DNA of 64,000 bases from Chryseobacterium sp. Tr-659. GTDB taxonomy: Bacteria > Bacteroidota > Bacteroidia > Flavobacteriales > Weeksellaceae. A program made the position numbers and the translations under genes. Location of the stretch: NCBI RefSeq assembly GCF_011752975.1, contig NZ_VWWP01000008.1, forward strand, positions 62,001-126,000. Direction: 5' to 3'. The notes beneath the pieces were generated by a model. It did no database searches. It saw only the letters and a list, made by a program, of their open reading frames with translations, and had not been told where the DNA came from. How positions within the stretch are numbered: the first letter of the stretch is position 1; each line of letters opens with the position of its first letter. Shown here one piece after another: positions 35,615 to 43,976 of the stretch.

Positions 35615-37417
35615 TTATTCTCCGCTGATAATGCTGTGGAGATTTTGTTTTAATGTTTCCAGGTGAGCTTTCTTCTCATCAATGGTATTGTAAGTGTCTC
35701 TTAAAAGAGGGTTTTCTCTTGACGGTTTGTTGAAGAAAGAAAGATTGTTTTCCAGTTTCACAATTTCAGCTTCAAGGTCAGAAATTTGGTTTTTGATCTT
35801 TCTCGCTTTATCCGTAAGTTGGTTTTCAGACAGGCCTTCTTCTTTCAGTTCAAGCTCATTGATCTTGTTGATCTTCAGTTTTTCTCTTAAGGTTTTGTTG
35901 AATTCCGTATTGATTGAAATTTTATCTCTTGGAACTTTTCCAATATTATTCCATGAGGTTTTGATCTGCTCAATTCTTTCAATGCTTCCTTCTTCGTTGG
36001 AAACCATTTTCAGTTCGTCAAGAAGTACTTTTTTATTTTTATAGTTCTCTTTCCAGTTGTCAGTAGAAGTATTGCTTTTTTCTCTGTAATTGTTGAAGAA
36101 ACCATTACATGCGTCACGAAACTCATCCCATATTTTATTGGTCATACTCTTTGGAACATGACCGATCTTTTTCCAGTCTTCCTGAAGCTTTTTGAATAAC
36201 GGAACAGAAATATCCCATTCTTCATTGTTCATATTATCCTGAGCAGTCTGGATCAGCTTTAATTTTTCTTCCAGATTCGCCTGCTGAGAACCTTTTAAAG
36301 ACTTATAATAATTGTTTTTTGTGGTGTTGAAACCTCTAAGTGTGGTTTTGAAATCATTCCAGTTCTGGTTGGATAGTTTTCTAGGTACACTTCCGGTTTT
36401 TAAAAACTCTGAACGAAGATCTTCCACTCTTTTAATGGCATTTTGCCAATAATTGTGGTTGGGTGTTTCAGCGGGTTCAGAAAGCTTCTTGATTTCAGCA
36501 ATGATTTGCTCTTTTTTCTCAAGATTCACACTTTGCTCTTTTTCAATAGAGGCAGAAAGTTCAGATTTTCTTTCGTGAATTTTATTGGAGATTTCTTTAA
36601 ATTCTTCCCATGTTTTTTCACGGAATTCTTCTGCAACAGGTTCTGCTTCTTCTTTCCAAAGCTTATGAAGATACTGAAGCTCATTTAAAGCTTTTTGAAT
36701 CACAGGCTCATTCTCCAGCTCTTTGGCCCGGGCAATGATGTGTTCTCTTTTTTCCAGGTTGTGGCTGTATTCCTGCTCCAGAAATTCTTTGTTAAGATCC
36801 AGCATCTGATAGAATTGGTTCAAATGATGAAAATAATTGTTATTCAGTATTTTGAATTCCGATTTAGCCACCTGCCCTGCTTTTGCCCATTCTTCTTTTA
36901 TCTCACGAATGGATTTGAAAAGATTGATTCCCGGTTCAGAATTGGTGTATAGATTTTTAAGTCTTTCAATAATACTTTGGCGGTGGTCAAGATTTTTCTT
37001 CTGTTCCTCTTCCTGTCCTTTCTGGAAGTGGTCATGTTTTTCCTTGAAGATATTTACCAAAGCAGAATATTTAGCCTGAGAAGGGTGTTCGTAACTGAAA
37101 TTTTCAGGTGCGTTTCCAGCTTCTATATATTCATGTTTTTTATCCTCCACTTCATCATGGATGTAATGACTTGCTTTCTCCTTAAGCTGGTTGAATCTTT
37201 TGAAATTCTCACCGGCATTGGGGGTGTTGATGATTTTTTCCATTTCCTTTAAAGCATCAGCCAGAGAGATTTCTACCTCTTCATGTTCTTCCACGTGCTC
37301 TGCATCTTCTTCATGCGGGTTTACATCATGAGATACTGTGTTTTCTGATGCCTCCTGAGATACTTCGTTAGGATTTTTCTTTTCTTCGTTTTCAGAAAGA
37401 TTGTTTTCTGTAATCAT
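35615..37417 (-). CDS. DUF349 repeat protein, coiled-coil rich
   Basis: A 600-residue acidic, highly charged soluble protein. An acidic N-terminal tail (about 1-55, EEDAEHVEEHEEVEIS) leads to several tandem helical DUF349-type units (repeated patterns such as LKNLY...EEWAKAGQVAKSEF, LHKLWKEEAEPVAEEFREKT, QEDWKKIGHVPKSMTNKIWD, KTSWNNIGKVPRDK, roughly every 70 residues). The last 60 residues are predicted coiled coil. Function of the family is not established. Confidence 0.85.
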   Translation of the reverse strand: MITENNLSENEEKKNPNEVSQEASENTVSHDVNPHEEDAEHVEEHEEVEISLADALKEMEKIINTPNAGENFKRFNQLKEKASHYIHDEVEDKKHEYIEAGNAPENFSYEHPSQAKYSALVNIFKEKHDHFQKGQEEEQKKNLDHRQSIIERLKNLYTNSEPGINLFKSIREIKEEWAKAGQVAKSEFKILNNNYFHHLNQFYQMLDLNKEFLEQEYSHNLEKREHIIARAKELENEPVIQKALNELQYLHKLWKEEAEPVAEEFREKTWEEFKEISNKIHERKSELSASIEKEQSVNLEKKEQIIAEIKKLSEPAETPNHNYWQNAIKRVEDLRSEFLKTGSVPRKLSNQNWNDFKTTLRGFNTTKNNYYKSLKGSQQANLEEKLKLIQTAQDNMNNEEWDISVPLFKKLQEDWKKIGHVPKSMTNKIWDEFRDACNGFFNNYREKSNTSTDNWKENYKNKKVLLDELKMVSNEEGSIERIEQIKTSWNNIGKVPRDKISINTEFNKTLREKLKINKINELELKEEGLSENQLTDKARKIKNQISDLEAEIVKLENNLSFFNKPSRENPLLRDTYNTIDEKKAHLETLKQNLHSIISGE

Positions 37418-37491
37418 AGCAAATCTTTTATGTGAGTGGCGTTAATATCCTTTAAATATAGCTGTAAGGCCAATTAAAGCACTAATTTATG

Positions 37492-38229
37492 TTATTTTTT
37501 TTGAAAATTCCAAATTTCCCAAGCTTTTTCTGCTTGCTGTTCAAGCATATAATAACCGTTAACTGTTTTTGCTCCTTTTTCAGAAGCATTAATGATGAAT
37601 TGGGTGTAATTTGGGTTGTAAATTAAATCGATAACCAGGTGTTCTTCGGAAAGTCCGTCGAAAGGAAAATTCAGACAGTCTTTTACATTAGGAAATGTTC
37701 CTACCGGTGTACACTGAATGATAATTTTATACTCCTGAACGGTTTCTTTATCCAGGTTTTCATAATTGATTTCCGTATTTCTGGAGATGGTTACTGAAGG
37801 AATATTATGCTTATCCAGCACATATTTTACTGCTTTGGCAGCTCCTCCGTTTCCAAGGATCAGCGCTTTGTCCTGTGAAGACTTTTTATGGAGAAGAAGG
37901 GTTTTCTCAAATCCGAAAGCATCCGTATTGTATCCTGTTTTTTTTCCATTCTGAATAAGAACGCAGTTGACTGCTCCTATTTTTTCCGCTTCATCACTTA
38001 ATTCATCAAGATAATCCATGATCTTTTCCTTGTAGGGGATCGTTACATTGAATCCTAACAGTTCCGGAGAAGAAAAAAGATTTTCTACTTCATTGATTTC
38101 TTTCAGATCAAAAATATCATAGGAAAAGTCCTTCAGCATTAGCTTTTGGAACTTATTTTCGAAGAATTTTTTAGAAAAAGAGTAGGAAATATTTCTTCCT
38201 ATCAATCCTAATTTTTTATTGGAATCCAT
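37492..38229 (-). CDS. aroE: Shikimate dehydrogenase
   Basis: A 245-residue NADPH-dependent enzyme that reduces 3-dehydroshikimate. LGLIGRNISYSFSKKFF is the shikimate-binding N-terminus, GFNVTIPYKEKIM holds the catalytic Lys, NCVLIQNGKKTGYNTDAFGF the next motif, and ALILGNGGAAKAVKYVL the dinucleotide-binding glycine loop. The C-terminal DLIYNPNYTQF is also typical. Slightly short, as usual in Bacteroidetes. Confidence 0.96.
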   Translation of the reverse strand: MDSNKKLGLIGRNISYSFSKKFFENKFQKLMLKDFSYDIFDLKEINEVENLFSSPELLGFNVTIPYKEKIMDYLDELSDEAEKIGAVNCVLIQNGKKTGYNTDAFGFEKTLLLHKKSSQDKALILGNGGAAKAVKYVLDKHNIPSVTISRNTEINYENLDKETVQEYKIIIQCTPVGTFPNVKDCLNFPFDGLSEEHLVIDLIYNPNYTQFIINASEKGAKTVNGYYMLEQQAEKAWEIWNFQKK

Positions 38230-38241
38230 ATAATCAAAAGT

Positions 38242-38269
38242 AAAAAAAAGACCGGAGAAATCCGGCCTT
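38242..38269 (-). terminator. Terminator after the endonuclease I gene
   Basis: On the minus strand AAGGCCGGA pairs with TCCGGTCTT (one G-U, loop of 3) and is followed by eight T. It separates the endonuclease gene from aroE. Confidence 0.8.
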
Positions 38270-38292
38270 TCATTTGAAATATTTTTTAATAA

Positions 38293-40074
38293 TTAATCTA
38301 CAATAAATTTAGTAGAGAAATTATCCGTTTTCAGGATATAAGTTCCTTTTACTAAACCTTTAAGATTTATCTTGTTTGAATGTTTGAAAGGATTAGCAAT
38401 TGTTTCAATAAGTTTACCTGAAAAATCATAGATATCCGCTTTTGAAATTTTGCCTAAGTTTTCTCCTTTTACAAATAATTCATTGTTTCTTACCGGATTA
38501 GGGTAAATGGTGAAAGCTGATTTATCTTTTTGACTTTCAATAGTTCCTAATGTATTGAAACACGTCCAGGTTAAATCATCCATGGCAACTCTGTCACCAC
38601 TGTTTGGATTTACGATTTTAATAACTACGTCTCCTCCTACGCCTACAGTAATTGGGGTTGTTGTTACCGTAGTACTGTATGGAATAGTTCCTACTAAAAC
38701 ATCATTTACATATACGTTTAAGTTACCATTATTTCCACTGTATTTTCTTTGAGTTGTTAGTGTTAAAGTCTGAACACCTCCGGAAATAAGAGAACTTGTT
38801 AAAGTACCTTTGTTAGTACAAACTGCTTTACCATTGATGGTTTCGTCTGTTCTTGCTAACGTTGCTGTCCATGTTATATTGTTGTTCGTCCATGTTCTTG
38901 TAGCATATGAAGATGGGCTGGATGAACCGTCTAGCATAGTGCTGAAGTCTTCAGTTCCACAGCTTCCGCTTCCTGCAGGTCCGTCAAGAGTAGTTTGTGT
39001 AGCAGTAGCACTTTGTGGAGAAGAGTTTCCGGCAGCATCCTTAGCAATTACATAGAATGTGTACTGAGTAAGTGGAGATAATCCTGTAACTGTTGTAGAT
39101 GTTCCGGATACGGTGGTTTTAAGTACACCGTTTGCATAAACCTCATAAGCAACTACACCGATATTGTCCGTTGAAGCGGTCCAGCTTACTGCAACAGAAC
39201 TTGATGTAGGATTGTTAGCTACCAGGTTGGTAGGAATTGTAGGTGCTTCTGTATCAATAACAGGATTCCCCCAGATCTGACTTGCAAATTCCGGGTGATC
39301 AATGAATGGGTTTCTGTTACCCTGTACAGTATAACTTGCATTATTTCTGGCAATCTCAGTAGGAGATACCGGATCTTGTAAATGCCAGGCAAGCAACTGA
39401 TCTCTTTCCCATGTCTGAAGTCCCGGATATGCCGTGTTTCCTAGCATTCCGCCAGATGAAAACGTCGAAAGCTGAGATTCATATCTTGTTACAAAATAAA
39501 AAATCATTCTTGCAACATCTCCTTTGAACTCATCAATTGGTTCAAATACCGTAGAAGTATATCCGGGTGAAGCACTCGCTCCAAGTTTTGAGCCGTTTAA
39601 TGATGTATAAGACGGTGTGCTTACCTTCCCGAAAGGATAGTTGGATCTCATCCCATTTACCTTACTGTCAGTAGGTCGGATAAAGTGAATATCAGAATAC
39701 ATTGGATTCTGAGAACCGAATAAACTTTGAGGAACGATATGTTCTCTGTTGTAGCAGGTTCCTTCAGGTCCGTTTTGCCCGCATTGGTTGGTTCCCATTG
39801 TAAAGTTGTATGGGTCTGGACCCGTTGGGTTTTCAGAGTAAATATCAAGTACTGTATTATCTCCTTCATAATAAAGATCTCTGTCTGTAGTGTAGTAAGC
39901 ATTCCACAGACCACCGTACCCGATGTAATTTGTAATATAAATGATTTGGCTTAATTTGGTTTTAAGAGCAGCCCCTGTTAATCCGGCAGTGCCGTTGTAA
40001 TAGTTGGCTGGAGCTTGTGCAAATGCTGTAAGAAATGCAAAACTCAGTGCTAAAAAAGATAGAATTCGTTTCAT
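38293..40074 (-). CDS. Secreted endonuclease I with FN3 domain and T9SS sorting tail
   Basis: A 593-residue exported nuclease. The signal peptide is MKRILSFLALSFAFLTAFAQ. An endonuclease I domain (about 25-265) has YNREHIVPQSLFGSQ (catalytic His region) and MRSNYPFGKV. A fibronectin type III domain follows (about 275-365; PTNLVANNPTSSSVAVSWTA). Next is a beta-rich domain (about 370-500, DFSTMLDGSS ... DDLTWTCFN). The last 75 residues are a type A T9SS sorting domain (AFTIYPNPVRNNELFVKGEN, ending KGTYILKTDNFSTKFIVD). The product is thus exported by type IX secretion to the surface or medium and likely scavenges DNA or RNA. Confidence 0.93.
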   Translation of the reverse strand: MKRILSFLALSFAFLTAFAQAPANYYNGTAGLTGAALKTKLSQIIYITNYIGYGGLWNAYYTTDRDLYYEGDNTVLDIYSENPTGPDPYNFTMGTNQCGQNGPEGTCYNREHIVPQSLFGSQNPMYSDIHFIRPTDSKVNGMRSNYPFGKVSTPSYTSLNGSKLGASASPGYTSTVFEPIDEFKGDVARMIFYFVTRYESQLSTFSSGGMLGNTAYPGLQTWERDQLLAWHLQDPVSPTEIARNNASYTVQGNRNPFIDHPEFASQIWGNPVIDTEAPTIPTNLVANNPTSSSVAVSWTASTDNIGVVAYEVYANGVLKTTVSGTSTTVTGLSPLTQYTFYVIAKDAAGNSSPQSATATQTTLDGPAGSGSCGTEDFSTMLDGSSSPSSYATRTWTNNNITWTATLARTDETINGKAVCTNKGTLTSSLISGGVQTLTLTTQRKYSGNNGNLNVYVNDVLVGTIPYSTTVTTTPITVGVGGDVVIKIVNPNSGDRVAMDDLTWTCFNTLGTIESQKDKSAFTIYPNPVRNNELFVKGENLGKISKADIYDFSGKLIETIANPFKHSNKINLKGLVKGTYILKTDNFSTKFIVD

Positions 40075-40153
40075 TTTTTTAAATTGGGGCGTAAAGGTAC
40101 AAAAAAATGAAAATGAAGTATATTAATTTGATGTAATATATAAACTTAATACA

Positions 40154-41359
40154 TTAGTTTTTAGTAATATATTCTTTGCTGATTTTGGAGAAGAACCACG
40201 AGATGGCAAATCCAAAGATGGAAGCGGTAAGTGCTACGATAAGATAATTTTTCCCTACGATCTTTACGGGAAATGGAAGTACCTCGTTAGCTCTGAAGAA
40301 CTCCGTATAAAGCTGGAAGTAACAAAGTGCTGTTCCAAGAATTAATCCGGTGATAACTCCCGATACTACAATAAGAATTCCTGTGTAGAAATAAGTCATT
40401 CTTAAATGGCTTAAAGGAAAGCCTAAAGATATAAGAGATTTTGCCTGCTCCTTTTTATCAAGCTGAAGAATAATAATAGCACCGGCAAGATTAAAGGTTG
40501 TAATGAAGATCACCAGGGCAAAGATCAGATAAATAAAAAGTTTTTCTGTATTAATCATTTTCCAGAAAGCCGCATTTTCCTCTTCCTTGGTTTTGATCTC
40601 AATATTTTTTCCTAAAGAAGTAAGCAGACTTTGCTTTACTGCATCTGCATTTTCCGGGTTTTTTAGTTTAATAACAATCTGATATGCTGATTTTTTTGGA
40701 AGGCTTAGTAATTCTTCCGTAAGCTCAATAGGAGAAATAATGTAATTGTCCAGCTGGTCTTTTCCAGGGAAGACACCGGTTACCAAAATATCTCTTTTAT
40801 TATAGATGTCTTCTTCTTTATTAATAATTCCGGTTCCCGGTTTAGGCATGAAAACCGTTGCATAATGATTGGAAGAATCCACCGGAATTGAAAGTCTGTT
40901 ATCCAGACTGTTTTCCATTAATACCTCATTAGAATACTTGAAACCTGGATATGTCCCGTAAAATACTTCTTTATTAATCGGATTAACTTTGATATAAGCA
41001 GAATCAACACCTCTTAAGTAAGCAATGTCACCCTTTCCGTTGAAACTGATGTATACTTTTTCTTCAATAACGCGAGAAAAACTACTGATCTCCTTGTTGT
41101 TTCGTAAAACCGTATTAACTGTCTCCAGGTTTTTAATGGTTTTTCCGGAAGCACTTTTTAAAGTAAGATCAGCATGAAGGTTGGAAATAAGGTCTTTGTT
41201 CAGATCTTCAAGACCTGAAAAGACAGAAATAATGACGAACATTGCAGCCACAGCAACCGTCATGGCACCCACAGCCAGCCACGTGATAAACGTAACAGCA
41301 GTACTGCCTTTCTTAGCCAAAAGGTATCTGGATGCTATGTAAAATGCAATATTCTTCAA
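40154..41359 (-). CDS. FtsX/LolE-type ABC transporter permease
   Basis: A 401-residue inner-membrane protein of the MacB/FtsX permease superfamily. An N-terminal helix (about 22-48, ITWLAVGAMTVAVAAMFVII) is followed by a periplasmic domain (about 50-265) and three C-terminal helices (about 270-300, 325-350, 365-390) as in LolC/LolE. FLAKKGS-type N-terminus (SRYLLAKKGSTAVTFITWLA) is typical of lipoprotein-release permeases. No ATPase gene is adjacent. It starts 3 bases after the rbfA stop. Confidence 0.88.
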   Translation of the reverse strand: MKNIAFYIASRYLLAKKGSTAVTFITWLAVGAMTVAVAAMFVIISVFSGLEDLNKDLISNLHADLTLKSASGKTIKNLETVNTVLRNNKEISSFSRVIEEKVYISFNGKGDIAYLRGVDSAYIKVNPINKEVFYGTYPGFKYSNEVLMENSLDNRLSIPVDSSNHYATVFMPKPGTGIINKEEDIYNKRDILVTGVFPGKDQLDNYIISPIELTEELLSLPKKSAYQIVIKLKNPENADAVKQSLLTSLGKNIEIKTKEEENAAFWKMINTEKLFIYLIFALVIFITTFNLAGAIIILQLDKKEQAKSLISLGFPLSHLRMTYFYTGILIVVSGVITGLILGTALCYFQLYTEFFRANEVLPFPVKIVGKNYLIVALTASIFGFAISWFFSKISKEYITKN

Positions 41360-41362
41360 GAT

Positions 41363-41722
41363 CTATAAAACAGGATTGTCGCCTTCTCCTCTTAATTCTC
41401 TTTCAAGTTTTTCAACATCATCAAGAGCAGTATCAAGGTAAAAATTAAGCTGTGGAATAATACGAACCTGTTTAGCCATTTTCTGACCAATGAAATTTCT
41501 GTACTGAGGCTTGTTTTCTTCAATCTCTTTCATGACAGCAGTACGGAATTCCTGTGGAAATATGCTTAAATAGATTTTGGCAATACCCAAATCTGCAGTT
41601 ACCTTTACATCAGAAACTGAGACTAAAATACTTTGTTTACTGTCAGCAGCCTGTTTGCGGAAAAGCTCTGCGAAGTCTTCCTGAATAATCTGTGCTACTT
41701 TTCTTTGTCTGTTACTTTCCAT
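41363..41722 (-). CDS. rbfA: Ribosome-binding factor A
   Basis: A 119-residue KH-fold protein that helps 30S subunit maturation. Begins ESNRQRKVAQIIQEDFAELF, with SVSDVKVTADLGIAKIYLSI in the middle and IPQLNFYLDTALDDVEKLE at the end, all family hallmarks. It is upstream of, and coupled to, the FtsX-type permease gene. Confidence 0.95.
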   Translation of the reverse strand: MESNRQRKVAQIIQEDFAELFRKQAADSKQSILVSVSDVKVTADLGIAKIYLSIFPQEFRTAVMKEIEENKPQYRNFIGQKMAKQVRIIPQLNFYLDTALDDVEKLERELRGEGDNPVL

Positions 41723-41730
41723 AATTTCTG

Positions 41731-41738
41731 CAAATTTA
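41731..41738 (-). promoter_or_regulatory. -7 promoter box of rbfA
   Basis: Minus strand TAAATTTG followed by CA, 8 bases upstream of the rbfA ATG. It matches TAnnTTTG. No strong -33 box. Confidence 0.5.
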
Positions 41739-41816
41739 GTACTTTTGTTTGAATTGATACTTTGAAATTAAGGTGCAGTATCAAATTTACGATTTAATTA
41801 TAATTATTAGTATTCT

Positions 41817-42215
41817 ATGAAACTAGAACATATCGGTATTGCCGTAAAATCTTTAGGCGTTTCTGATGAGCTTTTTACTAAACTATTAGGGAAGGAATCT
41901 TACAAGAAAGAAACTGTGGAAAGGGAAGGAGTGGTAACTTCTTTTTATGAAACCGGTGAAAGTAAGATTGAATTATTGGAGGCCAGTAATCCTGAAAGTC
42001 CGATATCAAAATTTATTGATAAAAAGGGTGAAGGTATCCATCATCTGGCATTTGGAGTGGAAAATATCCTTGAGGAAGTGAAAAGATTGAAAAAAGAAGG
42101 ATTTCAATTTATCTCCGAAGAACCGAAAGAAGGTGCTGATAACAAATTAGTTGTATTCCTGCATCCCAAGTCTACAAATGGTGTGCTGGTAGAACTTTGC
42201 CAAGAAAAGCAATAA
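41817..42215 (+). CDS. mce: Methylmalonyl-CoA epimerase
   Basis: A 132-residue glyoxalase-fold (VOC) enzyme that interconverts (S)- and (R)-methylmalonyl-CoA in propionyl-CoA metabolism. LEHIGIAVKSLGVSDELFTK has the first metal His, EGIHHLAFGVENI the second, and VFLHPKSTNGVLVELCQ the Glu ligand near the C-terminus. Length is exact for the family. It is the last backbone protein gene before the tRNA and the island. Confidence 0.95.
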   Translation: MKLEHIGIAVKSLGVSDELFTKLLGKESYKKETVEREGVVTSFYETGESKIELLEASNPESPISKFIDKKGEGIHHLAFGVENILEEVKRLKKEGFQFISEEPKEGADNKLVVFLHPKSTNGVLVELCQEKQ

Positions 42216-42221
42216 AAAATT

Positions 42222-42250
42222 TTGTAGTGAAAGAAATTTTACTATTTTTG
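42222..42250 (+). promoter_or_regulatory. Promoter of the tRNA gene (-33 TTG, -7 TATTTTTG)
   Basis: TTG at 42222-42224, an 18-bp spacer, and TATTTTTG at 42243-42250 fit the flavobacterial consensus. The tRNA begins 28 bases downstream. Confidence 0.7.
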
Positions 42251-42277
42251 CAAACACAAAATTTAACCAAGTTTTGA

Positions 42278-42351
42278 GGTCCTATAGCTCAGTTGGTTAG
42301 AGCACCTGACTCATAATCAGGTGGTCCCTGGTTCGAGCCCAGGTGGGACCA
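42278..42351 (+). tRNA. tRNA with anticodon CAT (probably Ile2, otherwise elongator Met)
   Basis: A full cloverleaf is visible: acceptor stem GGTCCTA/TGGGACC, D arm GCTC...GAGC, anticodon stem CCTGA/TCAGG with loop CTCATAA, and T arm with GGTTCGAGCCC. The discriminator A is at 42351 and no CCA is encoded. C4-G69 and C5-G68 pairs in the acceptor stem are those reported to favour lysidine modification by TilS, as in E. coli tRNA-Ile2, whereas E. coli elongator tRNA-Met has U-A and A-U there. I therefore lean to Ile2. This tRNA borders the mobile island and is a possible integration site, but no second copy of its 3' end was seen in the window. Confidence 0.95.
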
Positions 42352-42366
42352 CTACAAAAACTCGAC

Positions 42367-42391
42367 AAGCCCCTATTTATGGGGCTTTTTT
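42367..42391 (+). terminator. Terminator after the tRNA
   Basis: Stem AAGCCCC/GGGGCTT with a 7-base loop, followed by TTTTTTA-type run. Confidence 0.85.
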
Positions 42392-42658
42392 ATTTCTAAA
42401 AATTACAACGCTGAAATATACGCTTAAACTTCCTCGGAAAAGCCTTGCTGGATTGACTTCGCAAGGATGTAGTTCTATTTTAAAATAAAAATTAAAATGA
42501 TTTTGTGATTATAAAACTACAGAAGTTATTTTCCTATTTTATATCTGTATTGCCTTTACCTAAAGAGATTGAGAAAATTTCCATTTTCGTCAATCTTCCA
42601 AAATCTTTATATATCCTCGAATATTTTTATATTAGTTCCTTCTAAAAGTCTTGTTTAT

Positions 42659-43582
42659 ATGTCTAAACATCAGTTATCTCAAATATCTATTAAATCAGTT
42701 ATCAAAATTTTTACATTTTTAGATTACTTTTTGGAGGAGGAAAGCCTAAATCCTCAATACTTTAAAGATAACATGGAGAAATTTACTTTTCAAGAGAGAT
42801 ATTTTTTATACTTGTATGCATCTGAGTATTTTTCGGATAATAATGATAGCTTCTTAAATCAATGGATTAATAACATTGCCTCTAACAATGGGATTGATGT
42901 TACCGTTGACTATTTAACACTGATAGATAACAATGCCAAATCTCTCAGAAAGATTACTAACGACCAGAAGTTAAAGATAGTTGAAAAAGAATTTTTAAAT
43001 TTAAAACAAACAATAGATGATGAGAATAAGTATATTATTGAAAAAACAATTCCGATTTTCGAAGAAGATAACGGAGACTTTAGAACATATCAGAAAATAC
43101 CGTTGTATGTAAGTCACGAACATCGAGAGAATTTTAAAAATTTTTTCTTTAAAACATTAAAAGATTCTTTAGATTCAGGCTCCATAGAAAAACTGTACTT
43201 TAATACTTTCGAATTTACTGGAAATATTACTGAATTAAAATTACTGTATCTAAGAGTAGATCAGAAATCTTTATTAGAACAAGCTTTCAAAATTATTACT
43301 AATCAATATAAAAAGGATATTCTAGAACGTATGAAGGCAAAGTATATTGATAAAATTAATTCCAAAATTGAAGAGAGATTAGCCAATGCAACAGCTGTAC
43401 GAAAGAGATTTATTCCTAAAAAATTACGGTATACTAAAGTTACTCGAATACATTTTATGAAAGCATTATACAACGCTTTCCCTCATATTAGAAACGCTTA
43501 TGGCAAATCTCTTATCACAAATCCTTCTTTATCACTAGACCATTTTCTTACAACACGAATTAAAAATCTCAAAAAAGCGTAA
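42659..43582 (+). CDS. Hypothetical protein of the integrative element
   Basis: A 307-residue soluble, helix-rich protein. I recognise no family. The N-terminus (MSKHQLSQISIKSVIKIFTF) precedes an acidic middle. The last 70 residues are strongly basic (ILERMKAKYIDKINSKIEER ... RKRFIPKKLRYTKVTRIHF), which would fit nucleic-acid binding. The ATG at 42659 is preferred to an in-frame TTG 30 codons upstream. It is the first gene inside the island, 307 bases after the tRNA, on the same strand as the replication genes. Confidence 0.65.
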   Translation: MSKHQLSQISIKSVIKIFTFLDYFLEEESLNPQYFKDNMEKFTFQERYFLYLYASEYFSDNNDSFLNQWINNIASNNGIDVTVDYLTLIDNNAKSLRKITNDQKLKIVEKEFLNLKQTIDDENKYIIEKTIPIFEEDNGDFRTYQKIPLYVSHEHRENFKNFFFKTLKDSLDSGSIEKLYFNTFEFTGNITELKLLYLRVDQKSLLEQAFKIITNQYKKDILERMKAKYIDKINSKIEERLANATAVRKRFIPKKLRYTKVTRIHFMKALYNAFPHIRNAYGKSLITNPSLSLDHFLTTRIKNLKKA

Positions 43583-43640
43583 AATTTAAATCTATCCATA
43601 TAAGAATTTACGCGTTCTTAAATTCCCTTATTGTTCCTTA

Positions 43641-43670
43641 TAATTTTGCTTTGTCAAGTTGAGACAAAGC
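43641..43670 (+). promoter_or_regulatory. -7 box and operator-like inverted repeat of the HTH gene
   Basis: TAATTTTG (43641-43648) fits the -7 consensus. Immediately after it, GCTTTGTC at 43648-43655 pairs perfectly with GACAAAGC at 43663-43670 (8 bp, 7-base gap), ending directly at the ATG of the HTH gene. It could be an operator for autoregulation or a hairpin that hides the start. Confidence 0.5.
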
Positions 43671-43967
43671 ATGGATAACAACGCACTAACATACCATTTG
43701 ATAAAAGTCTTTTCGGAACTGGAGATTCGGATAGCAGGGAGAGTACTATCTCTGCTGACGGAGCAAGGCATAGCTGCAGGAGTGCCAACAGGTTCAGAGA
43801 AATTTTTAACAGATAAACAGTTGTGCGAACATCTTCAGATCTCAATTTCACACTTCCACAACTTTAAGAAAGCTAATTCCAATTTCCCTTCTTATGCGAT
43901 CGGTAAGAATGTTCGGTATAAGCTTTCTGAGGTGGAGGAATTTTTAAAGTCTAACCCCAAAAAGTAA
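43671..43967 (+). CDS. Small helix-turn-helix protein (excisionase/AlpA-like)
   Basis: A 98-residue DNA-binding protein. The C-terminal half (about 45-95) holds FLTDKQLCEHLQISISHFHN and VRYKLSEVEEFLKS, the winged HTH_17/MerR-like fold used by excisionases and AlpA-type regulators of mobile elements. The N-terminal helix pair is unnamed. The ATG at 43671 is preferred over an upstream TTG because the promoter -7 box lies just before it. The primase/helicase-like gene follows 9 bases later. Confidence 0.8.
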   Translation: MDNNALTYHLIKVFSELEIRIAGRVLSLLTEQGIAAGVPTGSEKFLTDKQLCEHLQISISHFHNFKKANSNFPSYAIGKNVRYKLSEVEEFLKSNPKK

Positions 43968-43976
43968 AGAAATAAA

